This document shows positions 1 through 5,443 of a stretch of 8,376 nt of DNA, in pieces. The DNA is from Nitrosopumilaceae archaeon. GTDB taxonomy: Archaea > Thermoproteota > Nitrososphaeria > Nitrososphaerales > Nitrosopumilaceae. Location of the stretch: contig JACENB010000040.1 of assembly GCA_013867245.1 (NCBI GenBank), forward strand, positions 843 through 9,218. Direction: 5' to 3'. A model generated the notes under the pieces. That model did no database searches and was not told the origin of the DNA. It worked only from the letters and a program-made list of their open reading frames with translations. Positions within the stretch are counted from its first letter, which is position 1. Each line of letters opens with the position of its first letter. The translations under genes and the position numbers were made by a program.

Positions 1-419
1 AAAGAACAGTTTGAATGTTGAGCAAGTTTATTTGACACACTTCCAAGTAAAAATCTTGTAACAGCACCAAGCCCTTTATTTCCAACAATAATCAAATCAC
101 ATTTTTCAGATTTAACAATTTTTTCAATTTCAGAAACAATGTTTCCTTCTTTAAGGAGAGATTTTCCAGAAAGATCTTTTTTTGAAAGTATTTTATTTCC
201 ATTTTCAAGAGTTCTTTTACCAAATTTTCTAAGAATTGTCAGGTATTCTTTTCTATCTAACAGATTAATTGGTAATGATTTTTCAACTACATAAACTAAA
301 ATTATCTTAGAGTCAAATACATCAGCAATTTCACATGCACGCTGTAATGCTTTTTCTGAATATTTTGAACCATCTAGAGGCACAAGGATTGTTTTAAAAT
401 TATTTGTATTTGCGTTCAT
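1..419 (-). CDS. Universal stress protein (UspA family), 3' end cut by window edge
   Basis: A soluble nucleotide-binding protein of the UspA family; such proteins act in stress adaptation, usually as dimers, and the exact role here is unknown. My translation gives 139 full codons from ATG at 419. The first beta strand is ILVPLDGSK (residues 11-19). The ATP-binding signature G-2x-G-9x-G-S lies at G113, G116, G126 and S127, followed by VSN, so it should be of the ATP-binding type. The frame is open to base 1, and by comparison with the family only about five to eight C-terminal residues are missing. Its ATG overlaps the TGA of the upstream universal stress gene by four bases (ATGA), implying one transcript and translational coupling. 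The two proteins share only the core motifs, so they are old paralogues or separate family members rather than a fresh duplication. Confidence 0.93.
   Translation of the reverse strand, partial: MNANTNNFKTILVPLDGSKYSEKALQRACEIADVFDSKIILVYVVEKSLPINLLDRKEYLTILRKFGKRTLENGNKILSKKDLSGKSLLKEGNIVSEIEKIVKSEKCDLIIVGNKGLGAVTRFLLGSVSNKLAQHSNCS
363..386 (-). repeat. 24-base direct repeat, copy 1 (inside first usp gene)
   Basis: This 24-base stretch is identical to positions 800-823. Both encode the start of the Usp fold (LVPLDGSK), and the identity includes third codon positions although the rest of the two proteins is strongly diverged. It is a coding repeat, not a mobile element. Confidence 0.85.
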
Positions 420-847
420 TTTACAACAAGTACTGGTTTTTTGGACTTGTGCAATACATAGTTTGAGACACTACCCAAGAAAAACTCTTTTGCAGAACCT
501 CTTCCACGAGCACCAATAACAACCAAGTCAATTCCATTTCTTTTATTATTTGCAAATCGTGCAATATCATATCCAGGATCACCAGATAATGCTTTTGAAA
601 TTAACTTGATTCCTTTTTTTGCTGCTCTTAATTTTGCATCATCAAGGGTTTTTTTCATTTCTTTTGAAGAATTAAAATCCAAAAAACCTAAAGGATGAAT
701 AGCATAAATTCCAGGCACAGATTTCACAGTCAAGCCTACAATTACACCTTGAGACTGTCTTGCAATATGAATAGCCATATCTAATCCACGAATAGAATTT
801 TTTGAACCATCTAGAGGCACAAGAATCTTCTTTGTTTTAATGACCAT
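416..847 (-). CDS. Universal stress protein (UspA family)
   Basis: A complete 143-residue single-domain universal stress protein, the usual family length. ILVPLDGSK (residues 8-16) forms the first strand and nucleotide pocket. G112, G115, G125 and S126 make the G-2x-G-9x-G-S ATP-binding motif near the C-terminus, and the protein ends in the typical strand PVLVVK. No signal peptide or membrane segment is seen, so it is cytoplasmic. It is the first gene of a two-gene unit with the downstream universal stress gene (ATGA overlap) and is divergent from a CBS-domain gene. A TATA-like box centred 28 bases before the ATG suggests a leaderless mRNA and supports this start. Both the Usp and CBS domains bind adenine nucleotides in many proteins, so an energy-state role for the locus is possible but is inference. 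Confidence 0.95.
   Translation of the reverse strand: MVIKTKKILVPLDGSKNSIRGLDMAIHIARQSQGVIVGLTVKSVPGIYAIHPLGFLDFNSSKEMKKTLDDAKLRAAKKGIKLISKALSGDPGYDIARFANNKRNGIDLVVIGARGRGSAKEFFLGSVSNYVLHKSKKPVLVVK
800..823 (-). repeat. 24-base direct repeat, copy 2 (inside second usp gene)
   Basis: Second copy of the 24-base coding repeat, 437 bases from the first. It codes for the same LVPLDGSK strand and loop of the neighbouring universal stress protein. Confidence 0.85.
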
Positions 848-870
848 ATTTTAAAATAATAAAATTGAAG

Positions 871-879
871 ATTAAAAGG
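871..879 (-). promoter_or_regulatory. TATA-like box for the usp gene pair
   Basis: Read on the minus strand this is CCTTTTAAT. Its centre is about 28 bases before the ATG at 847, the spacing expected between an archaeal TATA box and the start site of a leaderless message. The call rests on position and composition only. Confidence 0.5.
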
Positions 880-924
880 CTTTAGTTATTATCTGAACTG
901 ATTTTCAATTATGATAATTTAGAA

Positions 925-938
925 TTTATATGATATAA
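925..938 (+). promoter_or_regulatory. TATA-like box, partly palindromic, for the CBS gene
   Basis: TTTATATGATATAA lies 21-34 bases before the ATG at 959. TTATAT (926-931) and ATATAA (933-938) form a perfect inverted repeat around one G. The TATA-like part at 925-932 predicts transcription start at or just before the ATG, so a leaderless or nearly leaderless mRNA. The symmetry may simply reflect the A/T-rich box. Confidence 0.6.
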
Positions 939-958
939 TTGAAAAGAACCAAAAAATC

Positions 959-1396
959 ATGGACAACACATTTGTCAATCAGGTAATGAGCAAAAATGTC
1001 TTGACAGCAGAAAAATCTACATCATTACAAGATGCAGCAAATGAAATGAATCGACTTAATGTTGGTTGTGTGATTGTAACAGATGAATCAAAACCCATAG
1101 GCATTGTTACTGAAAGAGATTTTGTAACAAAAGTAGCAGCTGAAGGAAGGCCTTTGTTTACAGAAATTTCAGAAGTAATGTCATCACCTTTGATAACAAT
1201 AGATCCTGAAGAAACAATTTGGGAAGCATCAGAGATTATGAAAGAAAAATTAATTCATAAACTTCCAGTTATTGAAAACGAAAGAATTGTAGGAGTTATC
1301 ACAACATCAGACATTGTAAGAATTTCCAGTGTTGGATCTGATTCTCAAATGCGTAAAATATGTGACCAAATTCTGATGAGAATGAAAGATGATTAA
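959..1396 (+). CDS. Two-CBS-domain protein
   Basis: A 145-residue cytoplasmic protein made almost entirely of a tandem CBS pair (Bateman module). CBS 1 spans about residues 7-62 (VMSKNV ... GIVTERDF) and CBS 2 about 72-122 (VMSSPL ... GVITTSDIV). Such modules bind adenosyl ligands such as AMP, ATP or S-adenosylmethionine and signal energy or cofactor state to a partner. No catalytic, DNA-binding or transport domain is attached, so this is a stand-alone sensor or adaptor with an unknown target. The C-terminal tail of about 20 residues is charged and probably helical. The ATG at 959 is supported by the TATA-like box 26-34 bases upstream and by the first CBS strand starting close behind it. It is divergent from the universal stress pair, with 111 bases between the start codons. 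Confidence 0.93.
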   Translation: MDNTFVNQVMSKNVLTAEKSTSLQDAANEMNRLNVGCVIVTDESKPIGIVTERDFVTKVAAEGRPLFTEISEVMSSPLITIDPEETIWEASEIMKEKLIHKLPVIENERIVGVITTSDIVRISSVGSDSQMRKICDQILMRMKDD

Positions 1397-1413
1397 TCAA
1401 AAAGGGATATTCA

Positions 1414-1422
1414 CTTAAATTA
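1414..1422 (+). promoter_or_regulatory. TATA-like box for the thioredoxin reductase gene
   Basis: CTTAAATTA is centred 28 bases before the ATG at 1446, in the 49-base gap after the CBS gene. It suggests that trxB has its own leaderless promoter and that 1446, not an internal ATG, is the start. Confidence 0.5.
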
Positions 1423-1445
1423 TTGAAATTAAAAGATGAATTACT

Positions 1446-2450
1446 ATGATGGCAGCAGATGCGGGGGCTACAGTCCTAGAATCAAAAGATGATGGACCGA
1501 AGATGCCAGATAAGAAGAAAACAAAATTTGATGTAGTAATTATTGGAGCAGGTCCTTCGGGATATACTGCTGGAATTTATTGTTCTAGAGCAGGATATGA
1601 TACATTGATTTTATCAGGAATACTACCTGGAGGACAACTAGTTAACACAACTGAAGTAGAAAATTATCCTGGATTTGAAAAGGGCATCATGGGTCCAGAC
1701 TTGATGATAGAAATGAGAAAACAATGTCAAAGAATGGGAACAACTATTGTGGATGATGAGGCAGTAGATGTAGATTTTAGAAGAAAACCATTGAAGGTTT
1801 TGACAGCATCAGAAGAATATGAGGGGCGTGCAATCATTATTGCAACGGGTGCAAATCCAAGAAAATTAGGATTGGAAGGTGAAGAAACTTTTGGAGGAAA
1901 AGGTGTATCATACTGTGCAACATGCGACGGTCCTTTCTTTAGAAATCAAGAATTGGTAGTTGTTGGAGGAGGGGATTCTGCAGTTGAAGAAGCAACATTT
2001 CTTACAAAATTCGCAACTACGGTTCATTTGGTTCACAGAAGAGATGAATTACGTGCAAGTAAAGTAATGCAAGAAAGAGCAGAAAATAATGAAAAAATAA
2101 GATTCCATTGGGATTCGGCGGTAGTTGATATTAAAGGCGACCAAAAAATGCAACAGGCAGTTTTGAAAAATCTAAAAACTAATGAAGAGACAACATTAGA
2201 TGTAGGAGGTCTTTTTGTTGCTATTGGACATGAACCAAATACAAAATTATTCAAAAATCAAATTGATTTGGATGATGAAGGATATGTCGTATTGAAAAAT
2301 AGAACTCATACTAACGTTGAAGGTGTTTTTGCGGCAGGAGATGTTCATGATAGAAATTACAGACAAGCAATTACTGCTGCAGGGTATGGGTGCATGGCAG
2401 CAATTGATGTTGACAAATATCTAACAGAGACTGCAGATAAAAAAGAATGA
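1446..2450 (+). CDS. trxB: Thioredoxin-disulfide reductase (FAD/NADPH)
   Basis: A low-molecular-weight thioredoxin reductase: it passes electrons from NADPH through FAD and a redox-active disulfide to thioredoxin in the cytoplasm. Visible motifs in order are GAGPSG (residues 34-39, FAD), the ATGANPR segment near 134, the active-site CATC (C157 and C160), GGGDSA (174-179, NADPH domain), HRRDELRASK (197-206, arginines typical of NADPH preference) and the FAAGDV segment (295-300). At 334 residues it is slightly longer than the family's usual 310-320, because about 28 residues precede the first beta strand. This tail is charged and polar (SKDDGPKMPDKKK). An internal ATG at 1503 would remove 19 residues, but the TATA-like box fits 1446. 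Its TGA overlaps the ATG of the next small CxxC gene by four bases, so the two are probably cotranslated. Confidence 0.95.
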   Translation: MMAADAGATVLESKDDGPKMPDKKKTKFDVVIIGAGPSGYTAGIYCSRAGYDTLILSGILPGGQLVNTTEVENYPGFEKGIMGPDLMIEMRKQCQRMGTTIVDDEAVDVDFRRKPLKVLTASEEYEGRAIIIATGANPRKLGLEGEETFGGKGVSYCATCDGPFFRNQELVVVGGGDSAVEEATFLTKFATTVHLVHRRDELRASKVMQERAENNEKIRFHWDSAVVDIKGDQKMQQAVLKNLKTNEETTLDVGGLFVAIGHEPNTKLFKNQIDLDDEGYVVLKNRTHTNVEGVFAAGDVHDRNYRQAITAAGYGCMAAIDVDKYLTETADKKE

Positions 2451-2653
2451 AAAATGCACAATGTAAAAAATGCTTAAACAAATTTTTTGAAAAAGATATC
2501 TATACAATCCAGCAGTTCCAATATAGAAAAGAACCACCTTACAGTTGGACATTAGAATATTTTAAAAAATTGAAGATTGGTGAATGGGATTCATTTTGTG
2601 AGAAATGCCTATTAGAGTATTCAAAAGAATCTTTGGATTCCTGGAAACCATAG
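2447..2653 (+). CDS. Small protein with two CxxC pairs, unknown function
   Basis: A 68-residue protein whose start overlaps the trxB stop as ATGA, which makes it a credible translationally coupled gene despite its size. It has two CxxC pairs, C6-K-K-C9 and C51-E-K-C54, separated by 41 residues rich in aromatic and charged residues. Each pair has the knuckle form expected of a zinc-binding site, so a small zinc-ribbon-like fold is likely. The alternative is that one or both pairs are redox-active and are reduced by, or help, the thioredoxin reductase encoded upstream. No membrane segment or signal peptide is present. I do not recognise a named family. Confidence is high that it is a gene and low for function. 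Confidence 0.78.
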   Translation: MKNAQCKKCLNKFFEKDIYTIQQFQYRKEPPYSWTLEYFKKLKIGEWDSFCEKCLLEYSKESLDSWKP

Positions 2654-2662
2654 ATCTAAACT

Positions 2663-2670
2663 CTTTATGG
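2663..2670 (+). promoter_or_regulatory. Weak TATA-like box before the helical protein gene
   Basis: CTTTATGG is centred about 25 bases before the in-frame ATG at 2691 and overlaps the ATG at 2667. If it works as a TATA box, the true start of the next gene would be 2691. The match is poor. Confidence 0.25.
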
Positions 2671-3164
2671 GTGCACATCTACCAATTTTTATGAATGACG
2701 ATGCAGAAAACACGAAAAATATGGTAAAAGAACACAGTGATAAACTTGCAAAACTAGGCATGGAATTAAGCAAAATTCAATTCAGTTACAAAGTAGAAGA
2801 AAAAACATCAAAAGAATATTGGCAAAAAAGAATTCAAAGTTTTGATGAATATAGCAAAAAAGCTTTAGAATATTATAATCAAATTTTTTCACTAATTAAG
2901 AACATTGAGAAAGAAGAATCAGAAAGATTTCTTTTACAAATTAGCAGATTTAGACAATTATCATCATCGTTAATAGAAATCATGAAAAAGATTGAAGAAA
3001 ATCCTTCAGTCATAAATTCAAAAGACAGACAACAAAGCCAATGGAGTAGAGAACTCAAAAACAACATTACAGAAGAAAGCAACAAATGTCTGCATCATGA
3101 GAGAGACATGAATTCATACTTTAGAGATTTTTATGAAAAACATTTGAAAAATATCTTAGAGTGA
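2667..3164 (+). CDS. Hypothetical helical / coiled-coil protein
   Basis: A 165-residue, charged, Lys/Glu/Ser-rich protein without a family I recognise. From about residue 15 to the end it looks almost wholly helical, with heptad-like hydrophobic spacing (for example around LAKLGMELSKIQF, 27-39, and FSLIKNIEKEESERFLLQI, 74-92). This suggests a coiled coil or helical bundle. It has no membrane segment, no signal peptide and one cysteine (C141). The gene follows the CxxC gene after 13 bases and may be cotranscribed with it and trxB. Start choice is uncertain: ATG 2667 gives the longest form, but the second in-frame ATG at 2691 (157 residues, beginning MNDDAENTK) gives a more natural N-terminus and fits a weak TATA-like box. 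The stop codon directly abuts that of the convergent cysteine synthase-like gene. Confidence 0.75.
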   Translation: MGAHLPIFMNDDAENTKNMVKEHSDKLAKLGMELSKIQFSYKVEEKTSKEYWQKRIQSFDEYSKKALEYYNQIFSLIKNIEKEESERFLLQISRFRQLSSSLIEIMKKIEENPSVINSKDRQQSQWSRELKNNITEESNKCLHHERDMNSYFRDFYEKHLKNILE

Positions 3165-4157
3165 CTAGTATGCTAATTCAGACATGTGTTGTGCGTCTTT
3201 AAGACAATTTTCAAAATCTTCTTCAGACATTACGTTTTGTTTGGCATAAACGCTCTTGAATTTTCTACCATCATCAGCAAAAATTCCAACAACACAAGCA
3301 TCTCCCTCAATAGGATATTTTTTCATACAGGCATAAACTGCAGCAGAAGAAGGACTGATCAAGAGTTGATCTTTTTCAAAAACATCTTTTACAACAGAAA
3401 ATGCTTCGTCATTATCTACAGAAACCCAATCATCAACTACATTCTCTCGTTTCAAAAATAGATCAGGTTTTGCAGATTCTTCAAAATTTCTCCATCCTTG
3501 AATAAGATGATTTTGTTGTGGTTGACATCCAATGATTTTGATATTAGGATTTTTCTCTTTAAGAAATGCACCAATGCCGGTAATGGTTCCACCCGTACCC
3601 ACACCAGTAAAGAAATGAGTCACCTTACCTTCAGTTTGTCTCCAAATTTCAGGTCCTGTTCCATTGTAATGACCTTTGAAGTTTGCTTCATTAGCATATT
3701 GATTAGGAGAATAGTATGTGTCTGGTCTTGAGGATGCAATTGAAGTTGCTAATGCAATGCTTTGATCAGTTCCTGCACCAACCTTAGGGCACAAATCATC
3801 ACTAGTTTCAAATACTTTTGCACCTAGATTTCGAATAATATCTTTAGTTTCATTACTTGCCTTTTCAGGAATAACTATCTCAACTTTGTATCCTAAAAGA
3901 TTTGCAATTCCAGTTAATGCAATTCCAGTGTTTCCAGAAGTCGGTTCTATAATGATGCTCTTACCTTTGGTTAAGATTCCTTTTTCCTCACCATCTTTTA
4001 TCATCCAATAGGCAGCTCTGTCTTTAACTGAGCCAAATGGATTATGACCTTCTAACTTTGCAAAGTAATCTACATTATCATGTGAAAGAGAATCTAATTT
4101 CACAAGAGGAGTATTACCTACACGATTCAATACATCTGTGTCAGTTACAGTAGTCAT
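3165..4157 (-). CDS. Cysteine synthase-like PLP enzyme (CysK/CysM/CBS family)
   Basis: A 330-residue fold-type II pyridoxal-phosphate enzyme of the cysteine synthase / cystathionine beta-synthase family. Expected role: beta-replacement on an activated serine (O-acetylserine, O-phosphoserine or serine) to give cysteine or cystathionine. Visible are NPFGSVKDR with the PLP lysine K45, the substrate/PLP loop PTSGNTG (72-78), HYNGTGPEIW (163-172) and the phosphate-binding loop GVGTGGT (185-191). Two places depart from textbook CysK: the segment usually read as IxGIGxGF is IQGWRNF (219-225), and the loop near the pyridine nitrogen is ISPSSAA (267-273) rather than GISSGA. The substrate is therefore open. 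It lies seven bases downstream of a tusA-like gene, so a protein-bound persulfide donor is conceivable but unproven. There is no C-terminal CBS regulatory domain. Confidence 0.9.
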   Translation of the reverse strand: MTTVTDTDVLNRVGNTPLVKLDSLSHDNVDYFAKLEGHNPFGSVKDRAAYWMIKDGEEKGILTKGKSIIIEPTSGNTGIALTGIANLLGYKVEIVIPEKASNETKDIIRNLGAKVFETSDDLCPKVGAGTDQSIALATSIASSRPDTYYSPNQYANEANFKGHYNGTGPEIWRQTEGKVTHFFTGVGTGGTITGIGAFLKEKNPNIKIIGCQPQQNHLIQGWRNFEESAKPDLFLKRENVVDDWVSVDNDEAFSVVKDVFEKDQLLISPSSAAVYACMKKYPIEGDACVVGIFADDGRKFKSVYAKQNVMSEEDFENCLKDAQHMSELAY

Positions 4158-4164
4158 GATTTGG

Positions 4165-4401
4165 TTATTTCACCTTTTTAATTTGAAATGTAATTACATC
4201 TCCGTCTTTGGACATGTCTAACAATTCGTGACCCTGTCTAGTTACCCATCTAGAGATATCATCTTCAGCTGCAGGATCATCGGCAGAAACAGTTAGTATT
4301 TCACCTACTTGCATTCTTTCAATTTCAATTTTTGTTCTAAAGACGGGTTCTGGACAAAATAATCCAGTTGCATCTAATTTTTTTTCTGTTGATTCGGACA
4401 T
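4165..4401 (-). CDS. TusA-family sulfur carrier protein
   Basis: A 78-residue protein of the TusA (SirA/YeeD) family. These small cytoplasmic proteins carry sulfur as a persulfide on one cysteine and hand it to tRNA thiolation, cofactor synthesis or other sulfur pathways. The signature CPEP lies at residues 16-19 in the context LDATGLFCPEPVFRTK, with C16 the sulfur-carrying residue. The rest follows the usual two-layer fold, with a D-rich stretch ADDPAAEDD (40-48) and a closing strand VITFQIKKV. Length is normal. It is the first gene of a likely two-gene unit with the cysteine synthase-like gene, seven bases away. A TATA-like box 30-37 bases upstream points to a separate promoter with a leader of roughly seven bases. 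Confidence 0.93.
   Translation of the reverse strand: MSESTEKKLDATGLFCPEPVFRTKIEIERMQVGEILTVSADDPAAEDDISRWVTRQGHELLDMSKDGDVITFQIKKVK
4170..4177 (-). promoter_or_regulatory. Shine-Dalgarno-like motif before the cysteine synthase-like gene
   Basis: On the minus strand this reads AAAGGTGA, 12 bases before the ATG at 4157 and within the last codons of tusA. The spacing is longer than ideal, but it is one of the few purine-rich candidates in a window that mostly lacks ribosome binding sites, and it fits an internal operon gene. Confidence 0.35.
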
Positions 4402-4430
4402 TTATCTAATTGAAAAACGGCGTTTTGTCA

Positions 4431-4438
4431 TATTAAAA
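4431..4438 (-). promoter_or_regulatory. TATA-like box for the tusA / cysteine synthase-like unit
   Basis: TTTTAATA on the minus strand lies in the 66-base gap between the PHP gene and tusA, centred about 33 bases before the ATG at 4401. It suggests that this pair has its own promoter. No experiment supports it here. Confidence 0.45.
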
Positions 4439-4467
4439 TCTATTCGAGTTTTTGAGAGTTATCTTGC

Positions 4468-5382
4468 TTACAATGCCATTTTGAACATGGTTGCAAGATT
4501 TCTATCTTTCATAAAACTTGGATCCTGATTCTGAAAATTAATTTTTTGAGAAATTCTCTTCATCAAGTAAATTGCAATTTTGTAAATTAAAGACCACATG
4601 TGACTATTTTGATTGGAATTATACATTCTCAATAATAAAGTAAAAAGCCATTTTTCATTTGGATAGTGTTCATTAACATAGTCAAGGATGTATTCTTTTG
4701 AATTGTTAATTTTGTACCGGAGATGATCAAGTGTTTCAGCCTGATGGGCGTAACCTGTTTGAGAGATTTTGATTTTGCCATGTTTCATAGCAGATAAAAT
4801 ATCATCAAGGTTATTTTCAGAATCAATTACATTAACACATCTTCCAAGTGTAGATAAAACATGAGAATCACTTCCAGCAACTTGAATCATGTTATTATCT
4901 AAAGCAAATTCTGTTGCACGAGCATTTGATAGAATATCAATATTATTACTGTTAAAGACCTCAACCATATCACATTTTTTGGCATTATTACGTAATGCAT
5001 CAAGCAAACTAAATGGGTGAGGAGCAGATGAAACACCACCTTGTTTCCTAACTTCGTCTAAAACTTCATCAAGTGTTAATCCAGGAGAGATGGCATCATG
5101 TATTCCATATGCCAAAACATGAGCGCCAGTATCAATTGTAATCTCTTCAGCAGGAAATACATCAATGTTTTTGAATTTTGAATGTTCATTTTTGTACTCT
5201 AGTAATTGATGATAACCGTCCAAGGTGTTGTGGTTTGTAACAAAGATTGCATCCAAACCCAGATTAAATGATCGCTCAAGTTGATCTCTTATCGATATAT
5301 CACAATCATACGGAGGTTCATCCTCACCAACATGAAAATTAGAAAACGAATTATGACAATGTAATTCAGCATTTACCACCAT
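4468..5382 (-). CDS. PHP-domain metal-dependent phosphoesterase with C-terminal extension
   Basis: A 304-residue protein of the PHP (polymerase and histidinol phosphatase) superfamily, expected to be a cytoplasmic metal-dependent phosphoesterase of unknown substrate. The metal-ligand motifs are all present: HCH (H8, H10), TNHNT (H51), the acidic pair E79/E80, APHPF (H122), E141 and GSDSH (D172, H174). After the PHP core ends near residue 205, about 100 residues remain. They contain an aromatic, hydrophobic helical stretch (KWLFTLLLRMY, 244-254; WSLIYKIAIYLMKRI, 263-277) that could pack on the core, form a dimer or touch the membrane. I start at ATG 5382: a TTG two codons earlier is possible but unneeded, since the first PHP strand begins at VVNAELH. 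It lies 55 bases downstream of cofE on the same strand and is possibly cotranscribed. A link to F420 is not shown. Confidence 0.88.
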   Translation of the reverse strand: MVVNAELHCHNSFSNFHVGEDEPPYDCDISIRDQLERSFNLGLDAIFVTNHNTLDGYHQLLEYKNEHSKFKNIDVFPAEEITIDTGAHVLAYGIHDAISPGLTLDEVLDEVRKQGGVSSAPHPFSLLDALRNNAKKCDMVEVFNSNNIDILSNARATEFALDNNMIQVAGSDSHVLSTLGRCVNVIDSENNLDDILSAMKHGKIKISQTGYAHQAETLDHLRYKINNSKEYILDYVNEHYPNEKWLFTLLLRMYNSNQNSHMWSLIYKIAIYLMKRISQKINFQNQDPSFMKDRNLATMFKMAL

Positions 5383-5410
5383 TTTCAAATGAAATTTTTC
5401 ATCTTTAGGT

Positions 5411-5443
5411 AATAATCTTATGGAATCAAGATAAGAATTATCT
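5411..5443 (-). repeat. Imperfect inverted repeat / hairpin between cofE and the PHP gene
   Basis: Arms near 5411-5421 and 5431-5441 are complementary except for one bulged base, leaving a loop of about nine bases. Within the right arm, AGATAA (5429-5434) and TTATCT (5438-5443) also form a perfect 6-base inverted repeat. The structure overlaps the cofE stop codon. No strong T-run follows, so it is not a clear terminator. It could be an RNA-processing or stability element, or chance in A/T-rich DNA. Confidence 0.35.

Noticed and set aside
2033..2254. Minus-strand open frame of 73 codons
   Set aside because: It lies wholly inside trxB, in a region where the plus-strand protein has strong family motifs. 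The translated product is low-complexity without recognisable features.
2879..3085. Minus-strand open frame of 68 codons
   Set aside because: It is a shadow of the helical protein gene; its Ser/Leu-rich product is what antisense of Lys/Glu-rich coding gives.
3186..3731. Two plus-strand open frames of 91 and 77 codons
   Set aside because: Both lie inside the cysteine synthase-like gene, whose PLP motifs are intact on the minus strand.
5383..5388. TTG start for the PHP gene at 5388
   Set aside because: An ATG two codons downstream places the start right before the first PHP strand, so the TTG is not needed.
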